64,000 bases of DNA from Pseudomonas anatoliensis (GTDB lineage: Bacteria; Pseudomonadota; Gammaproteobacteria; Pseudomonadales; Pseudomonadaceae): assembly GCF_017976235.1 (NCBI RefSeq), contig NZ_JACVHC010000007.1, positions 1-64,000 on the forward strand, written 5' to 3'. A model generated the notes under the pieces. The model did not search any database and was not told the origin of the DNA. It saw nothing but the letters and a program-made list of their open reading frames with translations. The position numbers and the translations under genes were made by a program. Shown here one piece after another: positions 1 to 8,504 of this stretch (position 1 is the stretch's first letter; each line of letters starts with the position of its first letter).

Positions 1-2651
1 GCACCGTGTTCATCAACAGTGGTAGTCCTGCGCCCCAGCGCATCGTAGGAAAAACGCCGCACGCCAGCATCGGGCAGGGTTTCTTCAACCAACTGACCGA
101 GGGGGTTCCAGACAAACACGTGTCGACTGGTGTCCGGGTAACGGATCGACAGCAACTGCCCGCGAGCGTCGTAGTGGTAATGGCTGACCTGACCATCAGG
201 ATCGACCGCTTCAGTGACGTCGCCCTGAGCATTGCGCCGATACGTCCACACCGCCTCGCCACGGCAGCGGCTGTGCAGGAAACCATTGCGGTATTCGTAG
301 GACGTTGGTTCATCGTCTGGCGGAAGCAGCGCGATCAGCCGTCCGACATCGTCGTAGCGGTATTCGGTGACGGCGCCTAAGGGATCCTGCTCGGCGACCA
401 AACGGCCCGCAGCGTTGTAGGCCTTGAGGTGTTCACCGCCGTCGGCCTCGACCTTGCGCACCAGTCGTGCGCGGTCATCGTGGACGTAGGTTTCTTCGGT
501 GCCATCGACGTGATGCACGACGACACTGCCGTCGTCATTCCAGACGTAGCGCGTGTCCATCTGCGAGAACGACGCCCAGTGCCTGACGCAACGTGCAGCC
601 TTGCCAGCGCGTTCCCACTCCCAGAAAAAACTCGCGCCGCCCGTGAGTTGGCGCTGGAGAATGACGTGCTGATCGTCGTAGTCGTAACGCTCGCTGTCGC
701 CGACCGCGTTACGCGCCTCGACCAGATGCTGGTAGGCGTCGTAGCGGTAACTGACGAGGGTGTGTTCGGTGTGCCAAGGCTCGGCAAGGTTCAGCGCCGA
801 GTCAAAGCGCTGGTAATCAACCGCGATCAGATGCGCCCGGTCATACCGCAACAACAGCGCCCGACCCGCGCCGTTGTCCAGACGCTGAACCCGATCCTGC
901 CGATCCCGAACAATGCGCAGACGATTGCCATACGCATCACTAACCGCCGTCAGCCGCCCGGCCCGAAAGTGATAAAACCGCGCCGCGTCCCCCGCCAGCG
1001 CGAGGATCAATTCCTCCGGTTCATCCCCGAGAAAGATCGCCGCTCGCGACAGACTGTTATGAATCGCCGGCCGCTCAACACTTGGCAACGGAAACCGCGT
1101 ACGCCGGTTCTCATGGTCAACCCAGACAACACCATCGCCATCGAACTCCAGCCGATGCGCCAGCGAATGGCTCCAGCCAAACCCCAGCCCGAGGTCGATT
1201 TCGGCGGCACTCGTGCGATACAGCCTTGTGAACTCGAATGGCAGCAACCCGTCGAGCACGCCATCGGTCAGGGTCAGCAGTTCCTCGCCGGTAACCATCG
1301 ACACCGGACAGCCGTTGGTGCAGGTCTGCGGCACACAATCGGCGCTGTCGCCGTTGGGGTTTTTTGCTTGGTCGGACGCGTCATCGTGAGGCTCATGGCG
1401 CTCCATCCGGCTCATGCCATGCGACTTGTCCCGCGCGAGGGGCGCCGGATTCGGCACCGTCAAAACCACGGAATCGGCCTGACGAATGTTCAGTGGAATC
1501 GACGGCGTCGGTTTCAGCTCAACGTCACGCACATTGAGCACCAGCGGTTTCAAAGCGCCGGCATGGCGAGTCAAATCAGGCGAGGAATTCAGTTCAGCCA
1601 GGCGCAAAGCAGAAGCCGCCAGCCATTCCCGCGCGCGCGGCGATTTGATTTTCGCCAGCACTTTGCTGCTCAAACGCAGCTGCACGCCAATGCCGCCAGA
1701 GACGCGCATCAACAAGAAACTGATCAACAATTCGACACGGACTTCTGCGACCACTTCCGCCACGTATTGCGGCGGCAGCATCTTCAGCCAACTGGTGAAC
1801 GCCGCCAGATGAATGAACAAAAGCGGCTCGTCGCTGAGCATCAACAGGCCGTTGGCTATCGCCTCGTGGGAAGCCTGCAGCAAACCGTCCAGCTCAATGT
1901 CGCTCAGATAATCCAGCAGCTTTTCGCTATTGGCCTGCAAGTCGGCGAGCAGGGCGAATAGTTGTTTGATGTCATCCCAGACGCCGTGCAAGGCATTGTC
2001 GAAGCCGCGCCAATCGGCCTGTTGCAGTTGACCGAAACGCTCGCGGAATCCGGCGCTGGAAAACTCCGTCCAAAGCGGCTGAAACCCTGCCCATTCACCA
2101 CGCAACCAGTCTTCCAGGCCACTGATGACACTTTCATAAGAGGCATACAGCGCCCGGACATGCCGGGTAGAAACATCAGGAAAGAAGGTGATGCGATAAC
2201 GCTGGCCCCGGTCGCAATCGCTCACCTCCAGAATGCCGCTCGGGCCGATTTCATAACGTTGCGGTTCGCCGAAGGACAACACGCCGCCGACGTCGGCAAT
2301 CACCGGTTCGAGTGTCAGCGGGGTGTTGCCGATCGGTACAAAGCGAGCGGCTTCAAACATGTGCACCAGGGTCAAGGGGCCGCTGGCCGGGCACATGAAC
2401 ACTGAAGAACTGATGGGTTTACGGCTGTTGACGGGCGCGCTGAGGTTGACGTCGTTGCCGACTTTGAACACCTGCTCGATGTCCAGCGCCGAGCCCATCC
2501 AGAACTGTTCGGCCCAGGCTTCGTAGTTGTTCAGGCACAGGCGAAACTCCCGGATCAGGGTTTCAAAGTCCGGGTGCTCAGGATTAAGGGCGGCAACCAC
2601 CAGCAGGCCGATGCTGTTGTTCAGGGGCAGAAGCCGATTGGGTGGAAGCAT
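1..2651 (-). CDS. RHS/YD-repeat protein, N-terminal part (cut by window edge)
   Basis: Reading down from an ATG at 2651 gives an open frame of about 883 codons to the window edge without a stop. The first ~430 residues are a pseudomonad-type N-terminal region with no domain I can name. Around residue 447 comes TCTNGCPVSMVTGEE, the Cys-rich start of the DUF6531 domain that opens many RHS proteins, then a run of YD repeats (YRYDDVGRL near 761, YHYDARGQL near 822, FSYDALGRR near the edge). RHS proteins form a shell enclosing a variable C-terminal toxin; that toxin and any immunity gene lie outside the window. An upstream ATG closes at once (ATG CGC GAG TGA), which supports this start. No VgrG or PAAR partner is visible, so the delivery route is unknown. 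The long plus-strand frames here are shadows. Confidence 0.9.
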   Translation of the reverse strand, partial: MLPPNRLLPLNNSIGLLVVAALNPEHPDFETLIREFRLCLNNYEAWAEQFWMGSALDIEQVFKVGNDVNLSAPVNSRKPISSSVFMCPASGPLTLVHMFEAARFVPIGNTPLTLEPVIADVGGVLSFGEPQRYEIGPSGILEVSDCDRGQRYRITFFPDVSTRHVRALYASYESVISGLEDWLRGEWAGFQPLWTEFSSAGFRERFGQLQQADWRGFDNALHGVWDDIKQLFALLADLQANSEKLLDYLSDIELDGLLQASHEAIANGLLMLSDEPLLFIHLAAFTSWLKMLPPQYVAEVVAEVRVELLISFLLMRVSGGIGVQLRLSSKVLAKIKSPRAREWLAASALRLAELNSSPDLTRHAGALKPLVLNVRDVELKPTPSIPLNIRQADSVVLTVPNPAPLARDKSHGMSRMERHEPHDDASDQAKNPNGDSADCVPQTCTNGCPVSMVTGEELLTLTDGVLDGLLPFEFTRLYRTSAAEIDLGLGFGWSHSLAHRLEFDGDGVVWVDHENRRTRFPLPSVERPAIHNSLSRAAIFLGDEPEELILALAGDAARFYHFRAGRLTAVSDAYGNRLRIVRDRQDRVQRLDNGAGRALLLRYDRAHLIAVDYQRFDSALNLAEPWHTEHTLVSYRYDAYQHLVEARNAVGDSERYDYDDQHVILQRQLTGGASFFWEWERAGKAARCVRHWASFSQMDTRYVWNDDGSVVVHHVDGTEETYVHDDRARLVRKVEADGGEHLKAYNAAGRLVAEQDPLGAVTEYRYDDVGRLIALLPPDDEPTSYEYRNGFLHSRCRGEAVWTYRRNAQGDVTEAVDPDGQVSHYHYDARGQLLSIRYPDTSRHVFVWNPLGQLVEETLPDAGVRRFSYDALGRRTTTVDEHG

Positions 2652-2727
2652 TCGCAGTCACTCGCGCATGTGAATAAAGGTGCGCGGACTTTGCGGGGGA
2701 TCAAAAAGGAAAGAAGTCGGGAAGGTA

Positions 2728-2792
2728 GGCAATATCTGTAGGGCGTTTCGCTATTTGCCTGCGATCAGTTCATCGCTTGAGAAGATATTGCC
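2728..2792. repeat. 10-bp inverted repeat upstream of the HAD gene
   Basis: GGCAATATCT at 2728-2737 is repeated as AGATATTGCC at 2783-2792, a perfect 10-bp inverted repeat with 45 bp between arms. It lies between two divergently transcribed genes. It could form a stem in a leader or be two copies of a protein site; nothing here decides. Confidence 0.35.
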
Positions 2793-2894
2793 CGTTGCTC
2801 AATGTCGGCCGTGCTCGTTATGCTGCTGAACCCATTAATCAGATCCGAGCAGCGGCGCTACCCGCCGCCTGGGATGTCTTTGATAACGGATCCG

Positions 2895-3593
2895 ATGATG
2901 AATGCACCGCTGAAGGCGTTCGGCCCGATCAAGGCCGTGATTTTCGATATGGACGGTTTGCTGCTGGACACCGAAGGCATTTACACCGAGGTCACCTCGA
3001 TGATTGCCGAGCGTTACGGGCGCACCTTCGACTGGAGCGTCAAGCAGAACATCATTGGCCGCGGTGCCAACGATCTGGCGAACTACGTGGTGCAAGCGCT
3101 GGATCTGCCGATCACAGCCGAAGAGTTTCTGGTGATCCGTGAGCCGTTGATGCGCGAGCGTTTTCCCAAGGCCCAGGCGATGCCGGGAGCCGAAGAACTG
3201 GTTCGTCACCTCAAAGCCCACAACATTCCAATCGCCGTGGGCACCAGTTCGTCACGACAGTCGTTCGGTCAGAAAACCACGTTGCACCGCGAGTGGTTTG
3301 CGCTGTTTGATTTCATTGTCACGGCGGACGATCCGGAAGTCGGCGCAGCCAAACCCGCGCCGGATATTTTCCTCACCGCGGCCCGTCGTCTCGGGGTCGC
3401 TCCTGAAGATTGTCTGGTGTTCGAGGATTCGCCGTTTGGGGTTACCGCAGCGAAAGCGGCGGGCATGACGGCCATCGCCATTCCCGACGCCGCCATGGCC
3501 GATGAAAAATACGCCCACGCCGACGGGATTCTTCGTACGTTGAAGGCGTTTACGCCAAGTGCCTGCGGTTTGCCGGCGCTGGAATGGGCTTGA
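2895..3593 (+). CDS. HAD-superfamily (subfamily IA) hydrolase
   Basis: A cytosolic HAD-type phosphatase of about 232 residues, probably acting on a small phosphorylated metabolite. Motif I is FDMDG (Asp18 nucleophile, Asp20 acid/base), motif II the Ser-rich VGTSSSR, motif III the Lys of AAKPAPD, and motif IV EDSPFG for Mg2+ binding. The segment after motif I (LLLDTEGIYTEV) resembles the pseudouridine-5'-phosphatase/beta-phosphoglucomutase-like branch, but the substrate cannot be read from sequence. The frame opens as early as 2802; I start at 2895, close to the conserved part and behind a weak GGA. An in-frame ATG at 2874 is a fair alternative. It is convergent with the SDR gene and shares its terminator. 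Confidence 0.85.
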   Translation: MMNAPLKAFGPIKAVIFDMDGLLLDTEGIYTEVTSMIAERYGRTFDWSVKQNIIGRGANDLANYVVQALDLPITAEEFLVIREPLMRERFPKAQAMPGAEELVRHLKAHNIPIAVGTSSSRQSFGQKTTLHREWFALFDFIVTADDPEVGAAKPAPDIFLTAARRLGVAPEDCLVFEDSPFGVTAAKAAGMTAIAIPDAAMADEKYAHADGILRTLKAFTPSACGLPALEWA

Positions 3594-3618
3594 TCGAGCG
3601 GTAACACGATCAACCAAA

Positions 3619-3656
3619 AAACGCCGCCCCTCCGTTAAAGGAAGGGCGGCGTTTTT
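3619..3656. terminator. Bidirectional intrinsic terminator
   Basis: A strong GC-rich hairpin (AACGCCGCCC arm and its complement, loop around GTTAAA) is flanked by A5 on the left and T5 on the right. It can terminate both the HAD gene (+) and the SDR gene (-), which converge here. Confidence 0.85.
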
Positions 3657-3677
3657 CGTACAGTCGATTGAGAAATA

Positions 3678-4424
3678 TCAGGCGCCGAAGCCACCGTCGA
3701 TGGTCAGGCTGGCACCGGTGATGTAACCGGCTTCCGGGCCCACCAGGTAGGCGACGAAGCTGGCGATTTCATCGGCGGTGCCGTAACGACCTACAGCCAT
3801 GAGCGGGATCAGGCTTTCGGCGAAGTCACCGTGCGCCGGGTTCATGTCGGTGTCGACCGGGCCGGGCTGCACGTTGTTGATGGTGATGCCGCGTGGACCG
3901 AGATCGCGGGCAAGGCCTTTGGTCAGACCCACCAGTGCCGATTTGCTCATTGCGTAAACACCGCCGCCGCCGAAGGGCATGCGGTCGGCGTTAGTGCTGC
4001 CGATGTTGATGATGCGTGAGCCTTCGCCCATGTGCTTGGCCGCTTCCTGCGAGGCGATGAATACGCTGCGTACGTTGATCGCGAGGGTTTGGTCGAAGTC
4101 TTCCAGCTTGAAGTCTTCCAGTGGTGCGATGGCCAGCACACCGGCATTGTTGACCAGAATGTCCAGACGTCCAAAGGCTTCGACGGTGCTGCTGACCGCA
4201 TGGCGGATGGCGGCGGCATCGGCACTGTCGGCCTTGATCGCGAGGGCTTTGCCACCGTTGGCGGTGATGCTGTTCTGCAACTCTTCGGCTTTGGCGGTGG
4301 AGCTCACGTAGGTGAAGGCTACTGCAGCGCCTTCAGCGGCCAGACGTTTGACGATAGCGGCGCCGATGCCACGGGAACCGCCTTGAATCAGAGCGACTTT
4401 GCCGCTGAGGTGTTGAGTGGTCAT
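3678..4424 (-). CDS. Short-chain dehydrogenase/reductase (classical SDR)
   Basis: A 248-residue NAD(P)-dependent oxidoreductase of the usual SDR length. The Rossmann nucleotide motif GGSRGIG is at 15-21, NNAG at 92-95, catalytic Ser143 in IGSTNADRM, and the catalytic pair Tyr157/Lys161 in YAMSK. The C-terminal ITGASLTIDGGFGA is typical of the family. It resembles 3-oxoacyl-ACP-reductase-like SDRs, but no fatty-acid synthesis genes are near, so the substrate is unknown. It is divergent from a LysR regulator gene across a ~127-bp gap, a layout in which the regulator usually controls the oxidoreductase. Confidence 0.9.
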   Translation of the reverse strand: MTTQHLSGKVALIQGGSRGIGAAIVKRLAAEGAAVAFTYVSSTAKAEELQNSITANGGKALAIKADSADAAAIRHAVSSTVEAFGRLDILVNNAGVLAIAPLEDFKLEDFDQTLAINVRSVFIASQEAAKHMGEGSRIINIGSTNADRMPFGGGGVYAMSKSALVGLTKGLARDLGPRGITINNVQPGPVDTDMNPAHGDFAESLIPLMAVGRYGTADEIASFVAYLVGPEAGYITGASLTIDGGFGA

Positions 4425-4501
4425 GTTCGATCTCCAGACTGTTCAAGGCGGGACTGCCTTGTTGTTGGAGCCGAGTATCGACCTCTGACCGACAGCCGTG
4501 T

Positions 4502-4522
4502 AGACACTGCTTGCTATAGTCT
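4502..4522. promoter_or_regulatory. Candidate LysR-type binding site
   Basis: In the gap between the divergent SDR and LysR genes, AGAC at 4502-4505 and GTCT at 4519-4522 form an interrupted dyad with a 13-nt AT-rich centre, within GTGTAGAC...GTCTGTGTAA. The spacing fits the T-N11-A type of LysR site. The arms are short, so this is tentative. Confidence 0.35.
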
Positions 4523-4551
4523 GTGTAAACCAGAAGTTTATAGTGGTCCCT

Positions 4552-5475
4552 ATGGAAACCTTCAGCAGTATCGAATGCTTTGTCCGCAGTGCCGAAGTCG
4601 GCAGCTTTGCCGAAGCCGCACGGCGATTGAGCCTGACCCCGGCGGCGGTCGGCAAAAGTGTGGCGAAACTCGAGGCACGGCTCGGTGTGCGGTTGTTTCA
4701 GCGCAGCACTCGCAGCCTTACGCTGACAGAAGCGGGGCAGCTGTTTTTGAGCGAGGTCAGCGCCAGCCTGACCACGATCCAGAACGCGGTGTCCAATCTC
4801 GCCAGCGCCGGAGGGCAACCAGCAGGCACTTTGAAAGTCAGCATGGGCACGGTGTTTGGCCGTCTCTATATCGTGCCATTGCTGGGTGAGTTTCTGCGGC
4901 GATTCCCGGCGATCAACCCGGACTGGCATTTCGATAACCGTCAGGTTGATCTGATTGCTCAGGGTTTCGATGCTGCCATTGGTGGCGGTTTCGAGCTGCC
5001 CCAAGGCGTGGTCGCGCGGCGACTGACGCCCGCGCATCGAGTCTTGGTGGCCTCTAGCGATTACCTGAAAGCAAATGCTCCGATCACCGAGCCGGACGAT
5101 CTCAAGCAACACGACGGGATTTTGATCCGCTCCCCGCAAACCGGACGTGTGCGTTCCTGGCATCTGACGCACCGCACTCGACAGCACAGCCCGCTGACAC
5201 TCAAGGCACGAATGACCATGAGCGATTCGGAGGCTGCCTGCGCCACAGCGGCGCAAGGCCTGGGGATTGCACTGGTGAGCATGCCGTTTGCGGTGGGTTA
5301 TCTGGAGGCGGGCACATTGCAGCGTGTGTTGCCGGATTGGTTTGTCGATGATGGCAACATCTCGATCTACTACGCCGAGCACAAATTGTTGCCGGGCAAG
5401 ACTCGGGCGTTTGTCGATTTTGTGATTGAGCAGTTTTTGGAGCAGGGGTTGGTGCAGAGGTTTAGTGCTGTTTGA
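4552..5475 (+). CDS. LysR-family transcriptional regulator
   Basis: A 307-residue LysR regulator. The N-terminal winged HTH (residues 1-60) includes SFAEAARRLSLTPAAVGKSV and the LGVRLFQRSTRSLTLTEAG wing. The rest is the periplasmic-binding-like effector domain, belonging to the branch that often controls a divergent SDR or quinone-reductase gene. A GTG three codons upstream is in frame, but the ATG at 4552 aligns with the conserved METF start. The divergent SDR gene is its likely target; the effector is unknown. Confidence 0.9.
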   Translation: METFSSIECFVRSAEVGSFAEAARRLSLTPAAVGKSVAKLEARLGVRLFQRSTRSLTLTEAGQLFLSEVSASLTTIQNAVSNLASAGGQPAGTLKVSMGTVFGRLYIVPLLGEFLRRFPAINPDWHFDNRQVDLIAQGFDAAIGGGFELPQGVVARRLTPAHRVLVASSDYLKANAPITEPDDLKQHDGILIRSPQTGRVRSWHLTHRTRQHSPLTLKARMTMSDSEAACATAAQGLGIALVSMPFAVGYLEAGTLQRVLPDWFVDDGNISIYYAEHKLLPGKTRAFVDFVIEQFLEQGLVQRFSAV

Positions 5476-5500
5476 GCAAGGCTTGGGACCGAGTTGCGGC

Positions 5501-5593
5501 CATCGCGGGCAAGCCACGCTCCCACAGGTTTCGCGTCGTACGCAAAGTGTGTGAGCAACGCAGAACCTGTGGGAGCGTGGCTTGCCCGCGATG
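5501..5593. repeat. REP pair (GTGGGAGCGTGGCTTGCCCGCGATG type)
   Basis: Two inverted 30-nt copies, 5501-5530 and 5564-5593, match exactly and are separated by 33 nt. They lie between the convergent LysR and racemase genes. This is the only copy of this REP version in the window. Confidence 0.9.
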
Positions 5594-5607
5594 AACGATA
5601 ACGCGGA

Positions 5608-6336
5608 TTACCGTGCAAACCGCCCCGGCCAGCCAATAATCGTCTTCGGCCGCGGCGTCGCATAAGTCCGCACTTTCGACGTCGACAACCGCAAACGCAC
5701 CAGCGATTCCGCAACCATCACCGCCGCCGTCACGCCATCCACCACCGGCACGCCCGTGCGCCGGCGAATCTGTTCATCAAGCCCGGCCATCCCGCCGCAA
5801 CCCAGACAGATCACCTCGGCCTTGTCCTGCGTCACCGCCAACTCAGCCTGATGGACGATTGCTTCCAGCGCGCGTTGCGGTTCGTGTTCCAGCTCCAGAA
5901 CGGCCAGGCCACTGGCGCGCACTGACGCGCAGCGATCCCACAGCCCGGACAGTTTCAGTCGATCCTCGATCAACGGCACGGTGCGATCCAGCGTGGTCAC
6001 CACCGAATAGGCATGGCCGAGAAACATCGCGGTGCTGGCCGCCGCATCGGTGATATCCACCACCGGAACGTTGAGCAATTCCTGCAAGCCTTCGCGACCG
6101 TGTTCGCCGTAACCGGCCTGAATCACCGCGTCGAACGGTTGGTCGTAGGCCATCACCCGGTCCATCACGGCGATGGCCGCCAGATAGCTTTCGAAATTGC
6201 CTTCAATCGAATCGGCGCCGAAGTAGGGCGTCAGGCCGACGATTTCCGTACCGGGTGACGCGACAGCCTGCGCCGAGCGGGCGATGGCATCGGTGATGGA
6301 TTCGGTGGTGTTGACGTTGACCACGAGAATGCGCAT
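5608..6336 (-). CDS. Asp/Glu racemase family protein (hydantoin-racemase-like)
   Basis: A 242-residue member of the Asp/Glu/hydantoin racemase superfamily, opening with the typical MRILVVNVNTTESIT. Family racemases use two Cys as acid/base. The second is present in ICLGCGGMAG. Where the first would sit, after the central beta strand, this protein reads VIQAGYGEHGREG with no Cys, so it may be a racemase branch with an altered mechanism or another cofactor-independent enzyme. It is downstream of an NCS1 permease gene on the same strand across about 50 bp, a pairing typical of hydantoin or allantoin salvage. No hydantoinase or carbamoylase gene is in the window. Substrate uncertain. Confidence 0.85.
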   Translation of the reverse strand: MRILVVNVNTTESITDAIARSAQAVASPGTEIVGLTPYFGADSIEGNFESYLAAIAVMDRVMAYDQPFDAVIQAGYGEHGREGLQELLNVPVVDITDAAASTAMFLGHAYSVVTTLDRTVPLIEDRLKLSGLWDRCASVRASGLAVLELEHEPQRALEAIVHQAELAVTQDKAEVICLGCGGMAGLDEQIRRRTGVPVVDGVTAAVMVAESLVRLRLSTSKVRTYATPRPKTIIGWPGRFAR

Positions 6337-6388
6337 GGAGAGTCCTTATAGCGGGCAGTTTGCGGCCCGAAGTGCGGGCCGCGAGGAG

Positions 6389-7927
6389 TTAATGGCAGAC
6401 GTTGTCGACAGCGATGCATTCGCCGCTGACGTCGGCGTAGTCAGGCTGGCGTTTGGCGATGATCAGATAGAGCAATCCGGCGATCCCGGCACCAATCAGC
6501 CAGGAGAACGGCGAAACACTGTGGAAACCCGGTACCAGCGCCAGGACGATGGCGATCAGCGCGGCAGGAATAAACGCCGCCACTGCACGGAAATTGACCC
6601 CGTGGCTGTAGTAATAAGCGCCGTTGGGATCTTCGCTATAGAGCTGCGGGACATTGATCCGGCCTTTGCGGATCAGCCAGTAGTCAACCATGATCACGCC
6701 GTACAACGGGCCGAGCAGGGCGCCGAGACCGGAGAGGAAATACACGATCACCAACGGACTGTTGTAGAGATTCCACGGCAGGATCAACACGGCGATGGCC
6801 GCGCTGATCAGCCCGGCGCGGCGGAAGGTCAGGTACTTCGGCGCCAGGTTACTGAGCACAAATGCCGGGGCGACGAAGTTGGCCATGATGTTCACCGCCA
6901 CGGTGACGATCAGGAAGGCCAGGCAACCGAGGACCAGAAAGAAGGTATTGGGAATCGAGGCGATGATTTCGGTCGGGCTCTCGATGATCCGGCCGTTGAT
7001 CTGAAACTGCGCGCCGCACAGCAGGACGGTAATCGCGGCGAACACCAGAATGTTCACCGGCAAACCCCAGAAATTTCCTACCTTGATGGTCTTCCGGCAC
7101 GGCGAGGAACGAGCGAAGTCGCAGAAATTGAGAATCAGCGTGCCATAGATCGCCAGCCACAACGCGCCGCCGGCAAAGATGTTGCGCCACATCTCACCAC
7201 CGGTCAGCGGGTCGCGAGTCGACCAGGCGATGGTCGCGTTGGCCTGCGTGTACATCCAGGCGGCGAGGGCCGCGACGGTCACCAGAATCACCGGCCCGGC
7301 AAACGCTTCATAGCGGCGGACCATTTCCATGCCGTAGGCGAGGATCGCCAGTTGCACGAGCCAGATCACCACGAAACACACCCAACCCAACGTCGACAGC
7401 CCGAGGATCGAATTGTGGTCGTACTCGGCGAATCCGGGATGAACCGCCGTGAGCAAGACGCGAAATACCACCGATGCCAGATACGTCTGAATGCCGAACC
7501 AGGCGATGGCGATAACAGCACGGATCAACGCAGGAATTTGCGCCCCGTGGATGCCGAAACTGATCCGGCTGATGACCGGAAACGGCACGCCGGTTTTCTG
7601 CCCCATGTACCCGGACAGGTTCATGAAGAAATACACCAGCGCCGCGCCGATCCCCAGCGACAGCAGAATCTGCCAGCCACCCAAGCCCAAGGCATACAGG
7701 CCAATGGCGAACGAGTAGTTGGCGATGTTGTGCACATCGTTGGTCCACAACGCGAAGATGCTGTATTTGCCCCAGCGTCGCCCCTCGGCCTTGGTCGGTG
7801 CCAGGTCGCTGTTGTGCAAGCGGGGGCTCAGTTGCAGGGGGTCGACCAGTCCGTCGTGGGGGGAGGGGTGATCGAGTGCAGAGGCGGGCAGATTCAGCGC
7901 GATGTTATTGGAGAGACTTGTACGCAT
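6389..7927 (-). CDS. NCS1-family nucleobase/hydantoin-type permease
   Basis: A 512-residue inner-membrane transporter of the nucleobase:cation symporter-1 family with about 12 hydrophobic segments. The family signature around TM1 is ALWTNDVHNIANYSFAIGL; SRISFGIHGAQIPAL and GPLYGVIMVDYWLIRKG also fit. NCS1 members carry cytosine, uracil, allantoin or hydantoins with Na+ or H+; the adjacent racemase suggests a hydantoin or allantoin-like substrate. The frame opens at 7969, but AGGAG nine nt before the ATG at 7927 decides the start. It is the first gene after a sigma-54-like promoter and a perfect palindrome, so nitrogen control plus a specific regulator is likely. Confidence 0.9.
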   Translation of the reverse strand: MRTSLSNNIALNLPASALDHPSPHDGLVDPLQLSPRLHNSDLAPTKAEGRRWGKYSIFALWTNDVHNIANYSFAIGLYALGLGGWQILLSLGIGAALVYFFMNLSGYMGQKTGVPFPVISRISFGIHGAQIPALIRAVIAIAWFGIQTYLASVVFRVLLTAVHPGFAEYDHNSILGLSTLGWVCFVVIWLVQLAILAYGMEMVRRYEAFAGPVILVTVAALAAWMYTQANATIAWSTRDPLTGGEMWRNIFAGGALWLAIYGTLILNFCDFARSSPCRKTIKVGNFWGLPVNILVFAAITVLLCGAQFQINGRIIESPTEIIASIPNTFFLVLGCLAFLIVTVAVNIMANFVAPAFVLSNLAPKYLTFRRAGLISAAIAVLILPWNLYNSPLVIVYFLSGLGALLGPLYGVIMVDYWLIRKGRINVPQLYSEDPNGAYYYSHGVNFRAVAAFIPAALIAIVLALVPGFHSVSPFSWLIGAGIAGLLYLIIAKRQPDYADVSGECIAVDNVCH

Positions 7928-8092
7928 TCCGGCAGGCTCCTGATGTTCAAGGCCGCGATGACTGTGCATAAGCCGTCAGGCTCGACAAATCTTCGTCGCG
8001 GCAGTGAAACCATCACAGGTTAGGGGCATCTGCAGCCTGTACGGGATAGGGCGCTTCAGGCTTGCGGATCGAAAGTGTGTTTATGTTTTGCA

Positions 8093-8108
8093 GTTTTGTA
8101 TACAAAAC
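8093..8108. promoter_or_regulatory. 16-bp perfect palindrome, FadR/GntR-type operator candidate
   Basis: GTTTTGTATACAAAAC is a perfect palindrome containing TTGTATACAA, which fits the t.GTa.tAC.a consensus of FadR-subfamily GntR regulators. It sits a few bases after the start site predicted from the sigma-54 element, where a bound repressor would block transcription. No GntR gene adjoins it. Confidence 0.6.
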
Positions 8109-8121
8109 ATGTATGCACCAA

Positions 8122-8137
8122 AGCCAGATTTGTGCCA
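8122..8137 (-). promoter_or_regulatory. Sigma-54 (-24/-12) promoter for permease-racemase
   Basis: Read on the minus strand the sequence is TGGCACAAATCTGGCT, with GG and GC exactly 10 nt apart as sigma-54 requires. It is nearly identical to the nasA promoter element at 45356-45371. A start near 8111 would leave a leader of about 180 nt. This predicts expression under nitrogen limitation. Confidence 0.6.
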
Positions 8138-8390
8138 GTTACCCACATATGAAATGCGCGTCTCATTTCGAAAAGTTATCGAAGATCCTTAAGTCGTTGA
8201 AAATAATTGGTTAAAAATTGACCGATTGAACAGGTATTTATTTTTTGCGAGGAATTTTGGCGGACGCCAGAGAGAAGGGAGTCGTAGAGCGCGTGTAACT
8301 TTTCAGGGCGCAGAAACAAAAAAGTGCACACATAAATGGCACCGATGGTGACATTTGTGTGTACACGTTTTTAGAGTCGCTACAAATCCC

Positions 8391-8480
8391 TGTAGGAGTG
8401 AGCCTGCTCGCGATAGCGGTGTACCAGTCGATGAATTTTTTGGCTGATACACCGCTATCGCGAGCAGGCTCACTCCTACA
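8391..8480. repeat. REP pair (GTAGGAGTGAGCCTGCTCGCGATAGCGGTGTA type)
   Basis: Inverted arms run from TGTAGGAGTGAGCC at 8391 and into GGCTCACTCCTACA ending at 8480. The arms extend into the GCGGTGTA/TACACCGC flank. Located just after the cysH stop. Confidence 0.9.
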
Positions 8481-8504
8481 AGGGAAAATCAGCGTGGCAG
8501 GAAT

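Larger units (their letters stand above)
7928..8504. other. Long intergenic region between permease and cysH
   Basis: This 577-bp gap holds the permease leader, the palindrome at 8093-8108, the sigma-54 element at 8122-8137, an AT-rich stretch around 8190-8250 and a REP pair at 8391-8480 next to the cysH stop. Both flanking genes are on the minus strand. I see no credible small gene. Confidence 0.6.

Noticed and set aside
429..1961. 510-codon plus-strand frame
   Set aside because: Lies fully inside the RHS gene on the opposite strand; composition is Gln/Arg-rich shadow sequence with no domain.
6284..8023. 579-codon plus-strand frame
   Set aside because: Antisense shadow of the NCS1 permease; low-complexity Asp/Gln/Arg content, while the permease on the other strand has clear motifs.
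8359..8366. GTGTACAC palindrome as an operator
   Set aside because: Only 8 bp, beside a REP and far from any start; likely chance.
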